A stretch of 64,000 nucleotides of DNA from Campylobacter concisus (GTDB lineage: Bacteria > Campylobacterota > Campylobacteria > Campylobacterales > Campylobacteraceae), in assembly GCF_003048575.1 (NCBI RefSeq), contig NZ_PIRZ01000004.1, positions 62,001-126,000 of the forward strand, read 5' to 3'. The notes beneath the pieces were generated by a model, which saw only the letters and a program-made list of their open reading frames with translations, had not been told where the DNA came from and made no database searches. Positions 38,084 to 46,875 of the stretch are shown in pieces. The position numbers and the translations under genes are program-made. Position 1 is the stretch's first letter. Every line of letters starts with the position of its first letter.

Positions 38084-40699
38084 ATGAGAATTTTAAATAT
38101 CTACCGCTTGTCTTTGATATTATTATTTATTCTTGCTTTTGGTGCAGGACTCGCGACTTTTTTAGAAAATTTTTATGACACACAAACGGCCAAAGTGCTT
38201 GTTTATGAAGCGCTTTGGTACGAGTGCGTCATGGCTGCTTGTGCTATTTGCTTAGCTATTAGCATCGTAAAAACCAAGATGTATAAAAAATTTGGCGCAT
38301 TTTTGATACATCTTGCTTTTATCGTTATCTTCATCGGAGCTGCGCTTACAAGGTATTTTGGCGAAGAGGGCGTTATGCATCTTAGAACCTTGCAAAGCTC
38401 AAATGTAATGCAAAGCGTTAAGCCTTATCTTAGAGTCGAAATGCTTGGAGAAAATTTTAGTTATCCATTAAAATTAAGCTTATTTGGTAAAAACGACTTT
38501 GAGTTTAAAAATTTTATAGATGGCAAGGAATTTATAATTAACTTGCTTGGGTATAAAAAAGATGAGAAAAATGCTCCGGCTACGCTTAGTTTAGAGATAA
38601 GTTTTAACGGCGAAAAAAAGAGTGTTAAACTAAAAGGCGGAGCCGGATATGAGCTAGAGCCTAGTGTGCTAAGTTTTGGTGGGCAAGAGGTGAAATTTTA
38701 CTTTAGCTCAAAGGCTTTAAATTTACCATTTTCATTAAAGCTTGACGAGTTTATTTTAGAGCGATATGCGGGGCTAAATAGTCCATCATCTTATACAAGT
38801 AAAGTAAGTATCGCTGGCGGCAAGTACGACATCTCGCTAAATAATCCACTAACGATTGATGGCTATAAAATTTTTCAGTCTTCATACGATCCTGACGAGC
38901 TTGGAAGTGCTTTTGAGATCAGTCGTGATCCTGGCAAAATCCCAACTTACATAGGATATTTTTTGCTTTGCCTTGGCTTTGTGGCAAATTTATTTAGTAA
39001 AAAGAGTAGATTTTTTAGGCTGCTAAATTTTATAAAAGGTTCGCAAATCGTATTTTTGGCTATTTTACTTTTAAATGCTACTCCAAATTTTGCCAATGAA
39101 AATAATAAAAATTTAGAGGCACATGCGGGCAAATTTGCCAAAATTTTGACTCAAGCTGATAGTAGAATCGCTCCAACTGGCTCTTACTCAAGAGCTGTGA
39201 TAAGTAAAATTTCAACCAAAACTACGCTATTTGGGCTTAGTAGCGAGGAGTTAATGCTATCTTTTGCTATCTCGCCAAAAGAGTGGATGGATAAAAGGAT
39301 AGTAAAGATCACAAGCGAGCGTGTGGGCGAGCTTTTGGGAGTTAATGAGAAATTTGCTAGTTTTAACGATGTCTTTAACGAAAATGGCGAGTATAAGCTG
39401 GCTAAATTTGTAGAAGCTGCCAATGAAAAATCCGCCTCAACAAGAGATAAATTTGACAACGACGTTATCAAATTTGACGAGAGACTAAATGTCTTATATC
39501 TTGCATTAAAGGGAGAAATTTTAAAATTTATACCAGCTAAAAATGGCGATAAATTAACGTGGCTAGGTGTAAATGAAGCCTTTGGCTCAAGCGAAATTTC
39601 AAGCGAGCTTAAAAGCGTTTTAGGCGCTTATATAGAAAATTTAAGCCTTTGCGTAAAAAGTGGCGAGTGCAAAGAGGCTGATAGGAGTTTGGAGAAAATT
39701 TCAAGCTATCAAAGAAGCACTCTAGGCTCTCTTGCGCCAAGCGAGGCAAAGGTGGAGCTTGAGGTGCTTTATAACCAAATGGAAATTTTTAAATTTCTTA
39801 TATATTTTTACATGATCCTTGGGCTAGTTTCGCTCGCTCTTGGCTTTTATAGGCTATTTTCTGGAAAGAAATTTAGATTTGAAAGTGCATTAAGCCTTGC
39901 ATTTTATTTTGGCTTTGTGGTACATTTGTTAAATTTAGCTCTTCGTGCTTATATCTCAGGGCATGCACCTTGGAGTGATGCCTATGAGAGCTTAGTGTAT
40001 ATCTCGCTTGCAAGTGTACTAGCTGGAGTTTTATTTTTTAAACATCAAAGCTTTGCTCTTGGAGCTGCTTCACTTTTTGCAAGCGTGAGCTTGCTGGTCG
40101 CTCATCTAAATTTTATAAATCCACAAATAACAAATCTAGTCCCAGTTTTAAAGTCATTTTGGCTTAGCGTGCATGTAAGTGTTATCACGGCAAGCTACGG
40201 CTTTTTGGGCTTTAGCTTTGTGCTCGGGCTTCTTGGGCTTCTTTTAATGGCTATAAAAAATCAAAAAAATGAGCAAAAGCTTAGTGAACAGATAAGATAC
40301 CTCGCTGTAACTGATGAGCTAAGCCTCATCATAGGACTTAGCTTGCTAACTATTGGAAATTTTCTTGGCGGCGTCTGGGCAAATGAGAGCTGGGGTAGAT
40401 ACTGGGGCTGGGACAGCAAAGAGAGCTGGTCGTACATTACGATAATTATTTATGCCATTGTGCTTCATTTAAGATTTATCCCAAGATTAAAAAATATTTT
40501 TACCTTTTTAGTAGCTAGTGTACTCTCTTTTGGTTCAGTTATTTTTACCTATTTTGGTGTAAATTTCTATCTAAGCGGACTTCACTCATACGCAAATGGC
40601 GATGGATTTAGCGTTTCAAATTTGCTTTATTTGCTTTTAATGCTCTTGGCTTTGCTAATCGCCTTTGCTTATAGAGGTAAGGATATAAAAGAGATTTAG
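38084..40699 (+). CDS. ccsA1: Cytochrome c synthase of fused ResB-CcsA type (dedicated CcsA1)
   Basis: 871 residues. The N-terminal half is ResB-like (membrane segments near 10, 50 and 75, a large periplasmic domain, then a segment near 290). The C-terminal half is CcsA with the haem-handling WWD motif WANESWGRYWGWDSKESW near residue 770 and flanking histidines (FGFVVHLLNL, KSFWLSVHVSV). It ligates haem to apocytochromes. In W. succinogenes a separate CcsA1 is required for the CX15CH site of MccA; the presence here directly after mccABCD strongly suggests the same speciality. A general-purpose synthase should exist elsewhere in the genome. Confidence 0.9.
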   Translation: MRILNIYRLSLILLFILAFGAGLATFLENFYDTQTAKVLVYEALWYECVMAACAICLAISIVKTKMYKKFGAFLIHLAFIVIFIGAALTRYFGEEGVMHLRTLQSSNVMQSVKPYLRVEMLGENFSYPLKLSLFGKNDFEFKNFIDGKEFIINLLGYKKDEKNAPATLSLEISFNGEKKSVKLKGGAGYELEPSVLSFGGQEVKFYFSSKALNLPFSLKLDEFILERYAGLNSPSSYTSKVSIAGGKYDISLNNPLTIDGYKIFQSSYDPDELGSAFEISRDPGKIPTYIGYFLLCLGFVANLFSKKSRFFRLLNFIKGSQIVFLAILLLNATPNFANENNKNLEAHAGKFAKILTQADSRIAPTGSYSRAVISKISTKTTLFGLSSEELMLSFAISPKEWMDKRIVKITSERVGELLGVNEKFASFNDVFNENGEYKLAKFVEAANEKSASTRDKFDNDVIKFDERLNVLYLALKGEILKFIPAKNGDKLTWLGVNEAFGSSEISSELKSVLGAYIENLSLCVKSGECKEADRSLEKISSYQRSTLGSLAPSEAKVELEVLYNQMEIFKFLIYFYMILGLVSLALGFYRLFSGKKFRFESALSLAFYFGFVVHLLNLALRAYISGHAPWSDAYESLVYISLASVLAGVLFFKHQSFALGAASLFASVSLLVAHLNFINPQITNLVPVLKSFWLSVHVSVITASYGFLGFSFVLGLLGLLLMAIKNQKNEQKLSEQIRYLAVTDELSLIIGLSLLTIGNFLGGVWANESWGRYWGWDSKESWSYITIIIYAIVLHLRFIPRLKNIFTFLVASVLSFGSVIFTYFGVNFYLSGLHSYANGDGFSVSNLLYLLLMLLALLIAFAYRGKDIKEI

Positions 40700-40707
40700 G
40701 AGATATG

Positions 40708-41532
40708 ATGAAAAAGAGTTTGATTTTATTGTTTGCTTGTTTGGGACTATTAAATGCTGGCTATATCAAAGAGGCTTTAAGCGCAAAAGACGATCACAAT
40801 AAGCTAGCACAAATTTATGAAGATGCTTGTGATAAAGAGAAAAAGGCATCAGGCTGCTACAATCTAGCTGTGCTTTACAGCAGGGGCGACGGCAATGTCA
40901 AAAAGGACGAAGCAAAGGCAGCAATGCTTTATGAAAAGGCTTGTGATCAAAACTTCTCTATGGCTTGCAGCAACCTTGGCTACGTCTATGAAAAAGGCAA
41001 AGGCGTAGAAAAAGACCTAGCAAAAGCAGTTAAATTTTATGAAAAGGCTTGTAAGGATAATGAGGGTTGCACGGAGCTTGGCTTACTTTATGCAAATGGC
41101 ACCGGCGTGACAAAGGATATTAAAAAGGCAAAAGAGCTTTACGAAAAGGCTTGCAAAGCAGGGGACGGCATAGGATGTAGTAACCTTGGCTATCTATATG
41201 CACAAGGCGAAGGTGTAGAGAAAGACTATGCAAAAGCCAAAGCAAACTACGAAATGGCTTGCGCAAACGAAGCTGGCATAGGGTGTGATAATCTTGGCTT
41301 TTTATATGTTTATGCACAAGGCGTTGATCAAAACCTCACAAAAGCCACAAAACTTTATGAGCAAGCGTGTATATATGGATATGAAAAGGGCTGCAATAAT
41401 TACGCTATCATGCTAGCTGAAGGTAAAGGCGTAAAAGAAGACATGGAGAAAGCACATGAAATTTTTACTAGAAGCTGCAAAAATGGCTTAAAAGAAGCGT
41501 GCGAGAATTTAGAAATTTTAGGAAAGCATTGA
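40708..41532 (+). CDS. Exported Sel1-like repeat protein of the mcc locus
   Basis: 274 residues from the second of two adjacent ATGs, which is better spaced from AGGAG (40698-40702). Signal peptide KKSLILLFACLGLLNAG, then about seven Sel1-like repeats of the form YEKACxxxxxxGCxNLGYLYxxGxGVxKD. Cysteine pairs in most repeats suggest a disulfide-stapled periplasmic solenoid. Position inside the mcc operon suggests a scaffold or assembly role for the sulfite reductase complex; this is positional inference only. Confidence 0.8.
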   Translation: MKKSLILLFACLGLLNAGYIKEALSAKDDHNKLAQIYEDACDKEKKASGCYNLAVLYSRGDGNVKKDEAKAAMLYEKACDQNFSMACSNLGYVYEKGKGVEKDLAKAVKFYEKACKDNEGCTELGLLYANGTGVTKDIKKAKELYEKACKAGDGIGCSNLGYLYAQGEGVEKDYAKAKANYEMACANEAGIGCDNLGFLYVYAQGVDQNLTKATKLYEQACIYGYEKGCNNYAIMLAEGKGVKEDMEKAHEIFTRSCKNGLKEACENLEILGKH

Positions 41533-41605
41533 TGCTTGATAAAGTTAGCCCAGTGGCATTTAAAGCTTATAAATATAAAAATAAAAAATACTAAAGGAGA
41601 TAATT

Positions 41606-42727
41606 ATGATTTTACGTTCTATCTTGAGTTCAGCGCTACTAGCAACCATACTTTTTAGTGCTTCTACAAATGAACAAGCCGTCAAAATGAAACCGATGTT
41701 TCAAAGCGTGGATCCTAGCAAGGCTACACTAGTAGGAAGCGGCGAGGATAAAGAGTACTGTGCCGTTTGCGGCATGAATTTGGTTAAATTTTATAAAACT
41801 AATCACGTCTACAACGGCAAGCAAGTAGCATCACTTCACTGCTTATACGAGCTAACAGAAGGCAAGATCCCAAGTGACGCACAAGTTGTAGATACTAAAA
41901 ATCTAAATTTAATCGATGTAAATAAAGCCTTTTATGTCGTTGGTAGTAGTGTCAAGGGCACAATGACTAGAAATAGCAAATACGCTTTCTCAACTGAGGC
42001 TGACGCAAAAGAATTTCAAGCAGAAAATGGCGGCGAGATAATGAACTTTGCCAAAGCTTACGAGATCGCTGGACAGGATTTCGAGGGTGATAATAAAATG
42101 ATAAAAGCTAAACGTGAGGACGGCGTTTATGCACATGGTAAAGAATTTTATGAAGCAAACTGCGAAAAAACAGATCCAAAAAGCTTTAAAGCTATCTCTG
42201 AGCTAAAAGCTCATCTTAAACAAGTATGTGACTCAAAAGAGGCTAGCAAAGCTCCTGAATACGACAAACACCTACAAGCTGCCGCTTTGTATCTATGGGA
42301 TGCTCCAGCAAATTTAGGTACTAGCAACCAAGCTTCAAAACCTAAACAAGAAATAAAAAAACCTGAGAGAATAGTCGTACCAAAAGGTGCGAGATGTGCG
42401 GTATGTGGCATGATCGTCAAAAATTCTCCATGGGCGACACTCATCAAAGTAGATGGCAAGGATTATTATTTCGATGGTGTAAAAGATATGGCACAATTTT
42501 ATTTTGCGGATGGTAAAATGAAAGATGCTTATGTGAGCGATTATTACACGCTAGAAAAGCTTAATGCAAAAGATGCGTTTTATGTTCATGGTTCAAACGT
42601 TTATGGACCAATGGGCGATGAGTTTATCCCATTTAAAGACGAAGCAAAGGCAGAGAGCTTTTTAAAAGATCATGCTGGCAAAGGTGTCATAAGATTTGAC
42701 GAGATAAAGAATTTTATCGGTAAATAG
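41606..42727 (+). CDS. Double NosL-domain protein, probable copper chaperone for MccA
   Basis: 373 residues with a signal sequence. Two NosL-like domains are visible: YCAVCGM at residues 51-57 and RCAVCGM at 263-269; Cys and Met of this motif bind Cu(I) in NosL. Between them, at about residues 178-232, is GKEFYEANCEKTDPKSF...ALYLWD, which has the outline of a class I cytochrome c domain but no CXXCH. MccA needs Cu(I) at its active site, and a NosL-type chaperone is known in the Wolinella mcc system. A good AAAGGAG ribosome site precedes the ATG. Confidence 0.85.
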   Translation: MILRSILSSALLATILFSASTNEQAVKMKPMFQSVDPSKATLVGSGEDKEYCAVCGMNLVKFYKTNHVYNGKQVASLHCLYELTEGKIPSDAQVVDTKNLNLIDVNKAFYVVGSSVKGTMTRNSKYAFSTEADAKEFQAENGGEIMNFAKAYEIAGQDFEGDNKMIKAKREDGVYAHGKEFYEANCEKTDPKSFKAISELKAHLKQVCDSKEASKAPEYDKHLQAAALYLWDAPANLGTSNQASKPKQEIKKPERIVVPKGARCAVCGMIVKNSPWATLIKVDGKDYYFDGVKDMAQFYFADGKMKDAYVSDYYTLEKLNAKDAFYVHGSNVYGPMGDEFIPFKDEAKAESFLKDHAGKGVIRFDEIKNFIGK

Positions 42728-42728
42728 T

Positions 42729-42914
42729 GTGAAATTTCTAGTTTTTTTGGCGTTATTTTTTGGACTTTCTTATACACTTTTAGCGGCACACTATCTTAGC
42801 TTTGATCATAAAGCAAAGCAAGATGAGCTAAGAGAAATTTCTAAGATAACAAGAGCAAATGCTGCTTTTAGTTTTAACCAAAAGGGGCAAAAAGGCTTTG
42901 TCTATGATAGGTAA
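42729..42914 (+). CDS. Small single-pass membrane protein of the mcc locus
   Basis: 61 residues, GTG start 1 base after the NosL-gene stop and without its own ribosome site, so coupling is likely. One membrane segment (KFLVFLALFFGLSYTLLAAHY) is followed by a short basic tail. The 3' end overlaps the likely start of the ABC permease (42904) by 11 bases. No family recognised; conserved placement within an overlapping operon suggests it is a real gene and perhaps a small transporter or chaperone subunit. Confidence 0.6.
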   Translation: MKFLVFLALFFGLSYTLLAAHYLSFDHKAKQDELREISKITRANAAFSFNQKGQKGFVYDR

Positions 42915-44013
42915 AAATTTTATAAACTATGCTGTGGTTCTGCTTTTTAAAGATAGAAAGGACCATCTTTTTAGCTTTTGCCTCTTTGCACTCATTATAT
43001 TTGTGCTAAGCTCGGTACTTTTCATCTCTGGATCGATCCAACATGATCTTATAAATTTAGTAAAAGATAGATCAAGCATTGTAGTGAGCGCATTTCGTGC
43101 TGGCAAAGGCGATCTAATGCACCCTGGCTATATCTACGACATCTCAAAGATTGATGGCGTGGCAGACGTGAGAGGCGTAGTTGATGGAGAGTACTACTTC
43201 GTTCAAAAGCGTGTTTGGTTTCATCTATATGAAGATGATAGCTTAAAAGAGGATGAGATGATCGTCGGAGATGGTGTAAAAGCGGCTATGAATGAGCTTT
43301 ACTACGATGAGAGCTTTAATTTTCTAACTGAAGAGCGCATGATACCAGTAAAGATATTAAAGACTATGCCGGCACAAAGTGGTTTAATCTCAAATAACGC
43401 TATATTTTTGCATCCAAATACACTAAGGGCTATCTTAAATTTAAAAGATGAAGAGTATACAAAGCTCTACGTTGAGGTGCCAAATACCGATGAGATCAGT
43501 GAAGTAGCTTTAAAGATAGAGAATTTATATCCAAATTCTTTCGCTCTTAGCATAGAAGATGAGGTGGCTAAGGTTAGGCACCTTTACTATTATAAGGGTG
43601 GAATTTTTATGAGCATTTATGTTAGCGTTATGCTTATATTCTTTGTCTTGCTTAAAAACCAAATTTCACTCGCCTATGGTAGTAAAAAGCGTGAAATAGC
43701 TATTTTAAGAAGTATTGGCTTTTGTATAAAAGACATAATCTTTTTAAAATTTATACAAAATTTCATTGTTAGTGTTAGTGCTTTTTTGCTCGGTGTTATG
43801 CTGGCTTATCTCTTTGTTTTTGTATTTAACGCTCCACTTCTAAAAGGGATATTTTTAGGTGATGAGCTTTTAAATTTTACAAATTTCACGCCTATTTTAG
43901 AGTTTGATAAGCTCTTTTTGATCTTTGTTTTTGGCGTGATACCATTTTTAGCGTTTGTACTCATACCTTCATGGAGAGTAGCAAGTAGTGACATAAATGA
44001 GGGGCTAAAATGA
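42904..44013 (+). CDS. ABC transporter permease, FtsX/MacB type
   Basis: 369 residues from the ATG at 42904. The frame is open to 42859, but MIGKNFINYAVVLLFKDRKD is the typical FtsX-family N-terminus. One membrane segment near the start, a periplasmic domain of about 200 residues, then three segments (about 240, 285, 335 onward), ending with the conserved LIPSWRVASSDINEGLK. Such permeases do not usually import solutes; they extract lipoproteins or drive periplasmic conformational work. ATG overlaps: 4 bases with the ATPase gene. In the nos locus an ABC system (NosDFY) likewise works with NosL on copper delivery, so a parallel role is plausible. Confidence 0.8.
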   Translation: MIGKNFINYAVVLLFKDRKDHLFSFCLFALIIFVLSSVLFISGSIQHDLINLVKDRSSIVVSAFRAGKGDLMHPGYIYDISKIDGVADVRGVVDGEYYFVQKRVWFHLYEDDSLKEDEMIVGDGVKAAMNELYYDESFNFLTEERMIPVKILKTMPAQSGLISNNAIFLHPNTLRAILNLKDEEYTKLYVEVPNTDEISEVALKIENLYPNSFALSIEDEVAKVRHLYYYKGGIFMSIYVSVMLIFFVLLKNQISLAYGSKKREIAILRSIGFCIKDIIFLKFIQNFIVSVSAFLLGVMLAYLFVFVFNAPLLKGIFLGDELLNFTNFTPILEFDKLFLIFVFGVIPFLAFVLIPSWRVASSDINEGLK

Positions 44014-44678
44014 TAAATATAAGAGGTGTTAGCCTGGTTTATAACCAAAACAAACAAAATGAGTTTTGTGCTTTAAAAAATATAAATTTAGATATTAATG
44101 ACGGCGAGCTAGTGATACTAAAAGGCATTAGTGGAAGCGGTAAAAGCACCCTACTTTCTCTTATTGCCCTACTTCAAAAGCCAACTAGTGGAGAAATTTT
44201 GATAGATGGCACTAACATCGCAAAACTGCCTGATGTCTTTTGCTCTGAGCTTAGACACAAAAGGCTTGGATTAGTTTTTCAAAATTTTAACCTTATCGAG
44301 GGTCTAAGTGTATATGAAAATTTACTAGCTCCATTTGCTTTAACAAATTTCAAGGCAAATGTGCGAGATGAGATGATAAAAAAGGCTCTAAGCCTAGCAA
44401 ATATCGCTCATAAAAAAGATGAGAATGTATCAAATTTAAGTGGTGGTGAGCGTCAAAGATGCGCGGTAGCTAGGGCTTTATCTATGGATGCTAACATCAT
44501 CTTGGCTGATGAGCCAACGGCAAATTTAGACAGACAAAATGCACGTGCGTTTTTAGGCTTGCTAGAGTCTTTTAAAGCTCTAAAAAAGAGTGTTATTGTC
44601 GCTACTCACGATAGCATTTTTGATGAGCTAAGTGCAACAGATAGGGTTGTCAGCTTGCAAAATGGAGAGATAGTATGA
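44010..44678 (+). CDS. ABC transporter ATP-binding protein (LolD/MacB type)
   Basis: 222 residues. Walker A GISGSGKSTLL (near residue 39), Q-loop VFQNFNLIEGLS, signature LSGGERQRCAVARALS (near residue 141), Walker B IILADEPTANLD and switch His in VIVATHDS. It overlaps both neighbours by 4 bases, so it is part of a tightly coupled set with the permease and the following membrane protein. Powers the FtsX-type permease; likely acts on copper-chaperone or lipoprotein cargo of the mcc system. Confidence 0.9.
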   Translation: MINIRGVSLVYNQNKQNEFCALKNINLDINDGELVILKGISGSGKSTLLSLIALLQKPTSGEILIDGTNIAKLPDVFCSELRHKRLGLVFQNFNLIEGLSVYENLLAPFALTNFKANVRDEMIKKALSLANIAHKKDENVSNLSGGERQRCAVARALSMDANIILADEPTANLDRQNARAFLGLLESFKALKKSVIVATHDSIFDELSATDRVVSLQNGEIV

Positions 44679-45628
44679 GTGTCTTTTTATCAAACGCCGT
44701 TATTGCCTTTTTGTTAGCGGAGTTTGTACTTTTAGTTTTGATGAGTATTTCGCTCTTTTATGTCGTTAGGATCGTGAGGTCGTGGGACTATAACGCACTA
44801 ACATCGCTTCAATACTCACTTGAAAAGCAAAACTATCTTGTAAATACGATTTTGCTTTTTTGCGTCTGTATCAAGATCGTATTGTTTATATTCTTTGCAC
44901 TTTGCCTAAATGAACTCTCTGATATTGTACCCGGTGCTATGTGTTCAGCTGGCGTGATTGGCTCAAATAAATTTGGTGGTATATTGATGCTCACTAAAAT
45001 TTTGCTGATCTTTGGGCTTGGCATTTGGCTAGTTATAAATAAGCTTGACTTGCAGGCTCTAAATTTCCCTTATCTAAAGAAAAAATATGCCATTTTTATC
45101 TGCATTTTTGTTATGATACTACTTGAGCTTGGTATAGAAATTTCGTTTTTTTACAATATCCCACTAAAAGTACCGGTCTTTTGCTGTTCCGTTACTTTTC
45201 AAGCTCCAAAGCTACCATTTGGCTATACAAATTTTGGTTTAGTGAGTGCATTTTATGTGCTCTTTTTTGTCATTTTGGTGCTAAATTTCTTAAAGCAAAG
45301 TATGGCGAGCTTTGTGGCAAATTTGTTGTTTTTGGTGCTTAGCTACTATGCCATCACCTACTTTTTTGGCCTTTATGTTTACGAGCAGCCAAACCATAAA
45401 TGCCCATACTGCATGCTAAAAGGTGACTATTTTTATGTTGGTTACCTCATCTGGGGCAGTTTGTTTTTCGGTGTATTTTACGGCCTTATGCCATATCTTG
45501 TTGAGATTATCACAAAGACAAACTACTCACACAAGCTTAAATTTTCATCCATCTGGCTAAGTGTTTGCGTACTGATCTGTGCACTTTATGTCCTAAAATA
45601 TTATTTGTTAAGAGGATTTTTATTTTGA
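44675..45628 (+). CDS. Polytopic membrane protein of the mcc locus with a CPYC motif
   Basis: 317 residues with about 8 membrane segments. Cysteines lie on likely periplasmic loops: VPGAMCSAGVIGS near residue 88, VFCCSVTFQAP near residue 167, and NHKCPYCMLKGDYFYVGY near residue 243. The CPYC pair could bind copper or exchange disulfides. Overlaps the ATPase gene by 4 bases and the next gene's start by 4. I do not recognise a named family. The Cys-rich loops and position fit a copper-site maturation role; this is inference. Confidence 0.7.
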   Translation: MSVFLSNAVIAFLLAEFVLLVLMSISLFYVVRIVRSWDYNALTSLQYSLEKQNYLVNTILLFCVCIKIVLFIFFALCLNELSDIVPGAMCSAGVIGSNKFGGILMLTKILLIFGLGIWLVINKLDLQALNFPYLKKKYAIFICIFVMILLELGIEISFFYNIPLKVPVFCCSVTFQAPKLPFGYTNFGLVSAFYVLFFVILVLNFLKQSMASFVANLLFLVLSYYAITYFFGLYVYEQPNHKCPYCMLKGDYFYVGYLIWGSLFFGVFYGLMPYLVEIITKTNYSHKLKFSSIWLSVCVLICALYVLKYYLLRGFLF

Positions 45629-46134
45629 TAAAACAAATTTTTTCTTTGTGTTTGTTAGCTCTAGTCTTAGCCGTACTTGCCTATAACGCCGATATAAGCG
45701 ATGATAAAATTTTGGTTTTAAATAATGGCAAATCAGAGCCGATCGAAGAGCTTACACCAAATAAATTTATATGTTATGAGAGCAGGACGCTTATCGCGGA
45801 CAATAACGATACAGCCCAAGCCATCATGCCAAATGGCAATATCTACTTCTTTAACGATATTACAAATTCTTTTATCTGGTATATGGCAGAAAAAGAGAAA
45901 GAAAAGATAAAGCTATATGTATACACAAAGGATACAAACCGCTATATCCTAGCACAAGACGCTTGGTACTCAAGGGTCGACATCACACCGATGGGATATG
46001 GCATAGGGGCATATGAGTTTCACTTATATGGCATATGTGATAACTATTTTAAAGAGGTCTTGCTATACGCAGCACGTGGTGAGACGCTACTAAATCCATA
46101 CATAAACATCTTGCTTTCAGAAAATAAGATATAA
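45625..46134 (+). CDS. Membrane-anchored NosL-like protein lacking the CXXCGM motif
   Basis: 169 residues from a TTG at 45625 that overlaps the upstream stop and has AGAGG about 10 bases before it; an ATG-like start at 45565 would overlap by 64 bases. N-terminal anchor MIKQIFSLCLLALVLAVLAYNA. The rest has NosL-like blocks in order: a short Cys segment FICYESRTLI, NGNIYFFNDITNSFIWY, KLYVYTKDTNRYI, AQDAWYSR and TPMGYGIGAYEF. Only one Cys stands where NosL has CXXCGM. It may be a partner in copper transfer or a sensor version. It is the last gene of the mcc run. Confidence 0.65.
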   Translation: MIKQIFSLCLLALVLAVLAYNADISDDKILVLNNGKSEPIEELTPNKFICYESRTLIADNNDTAQAIMPNGNIYFFNDITNSFIWYMAEKEKEKIKLYVYTKDTNRYILAQDAWYSRVDITPMGYGIGAYEFHLYGICDNYFKEVLLYAARGETLLNPYINILLSENKI

Positions 46135-46165
46135 ATTTATTAGAGCTACTGAGTTGTTTTTGGTA

Positions 46166-46681
46166 TTAAAAACCTTTTTTGTTTAGTTCTTTGTAAAAAT
46201 CACACCCTTTTTGATCTCCTAAATCACACGCTTTGCCAAAATATTCCTTTGCGGCGTGATAGTCTCGGCTTAATCCTAGCCCTTGTATATACAAACTTCC
46301 TAAAATACTACAACTTTGAACATTTTCTCCATTACAAGCTTCTTTGAATAGTTTGGTTGCCTCATGGTAGTCTTGTTTTACTCCTTGACCGTTTGCATAT
46401 AATGCTCCTAAAACACCACAACTAAAAATTTTTCCTCCATCACAAGCTTTTTTAAGTAGTTTTGCTGCCTTATGGTAGTCTTGCTTTACCCCCAAGCCAT
46501 CCATATATAAGTATCCTAAATTTAAACATCCATCAATAACTTCATTGTCGCAAGCCCTAGAAAATATCTTAGCCGCTTTATTGTAGTCACCTTTATCGTA
46601 AGCATCAAATCCAAGGTCTACAAGATCCTGAGAAAATCCAATAGTTAATAAAAACATAGATAAAAACACAATCTTTTTCAT
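46166..46681 (-). CDS. Exported Sel1-like repeat protein
   Basis: 171 residues with a signal peptide (MKKIVFLSMFLLTIGFS) and four Sel1-like repeats (for example ACDGGKIFSCGVLGALYANG, GVKQDYHEATKLFKEAC). Cysteines are paired as in Hcp proteins. Related in style to the Sel1 protein of the mcc run but on the opposite strand and convergent with it, so it is a separate unit. Function unknown. Confidence 0.75.
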   Translation of the reverse strand: MKKIVFLSMFLLTIGFSQDLVDLGFDAYDKGDYNKAAKIFSRACDNEVIDGCLNLGYLYMDGLGVKQDYHKAAKLLKKACDGGKIFSCGVLGALYANGQGVKQDYHEATKLFKEACNGENVQSCSILGSLYIQGLGLSRDYHAAKEYFGKACDLGDQKGCDFYKELNKKGF

Positions 46682-46841
46682 TTTTACTCCATTTTTACAA
46701 ATTTCTTAAACGATATTTTGTCCTTTTAAAACTTAGATTATTGTTAATTATCTATTTATCTTTTAGTAGATACGCAAGGCAAATTTATACGTCGTTTAAT
46801 AAATTTTTGTGATTTTGGTGTGTATTTGCAGAAATATGTTT

Positions 46842-46870
46842 GGCTTGTCTCTTTATTAGAGAAACAAGCC
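46842..46870 (-). terminator. Terminator of the rluB-like operon
   Basis: GGCTTGTCTCTTT and AGAGAAACAAGCC pair around ATT with one wobble and a mismatch, 6 bases beyond the pseudouridine synthase stop on the minus strand. Confidence 0.65.
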
Positions 46871-46875
46871 TAATG

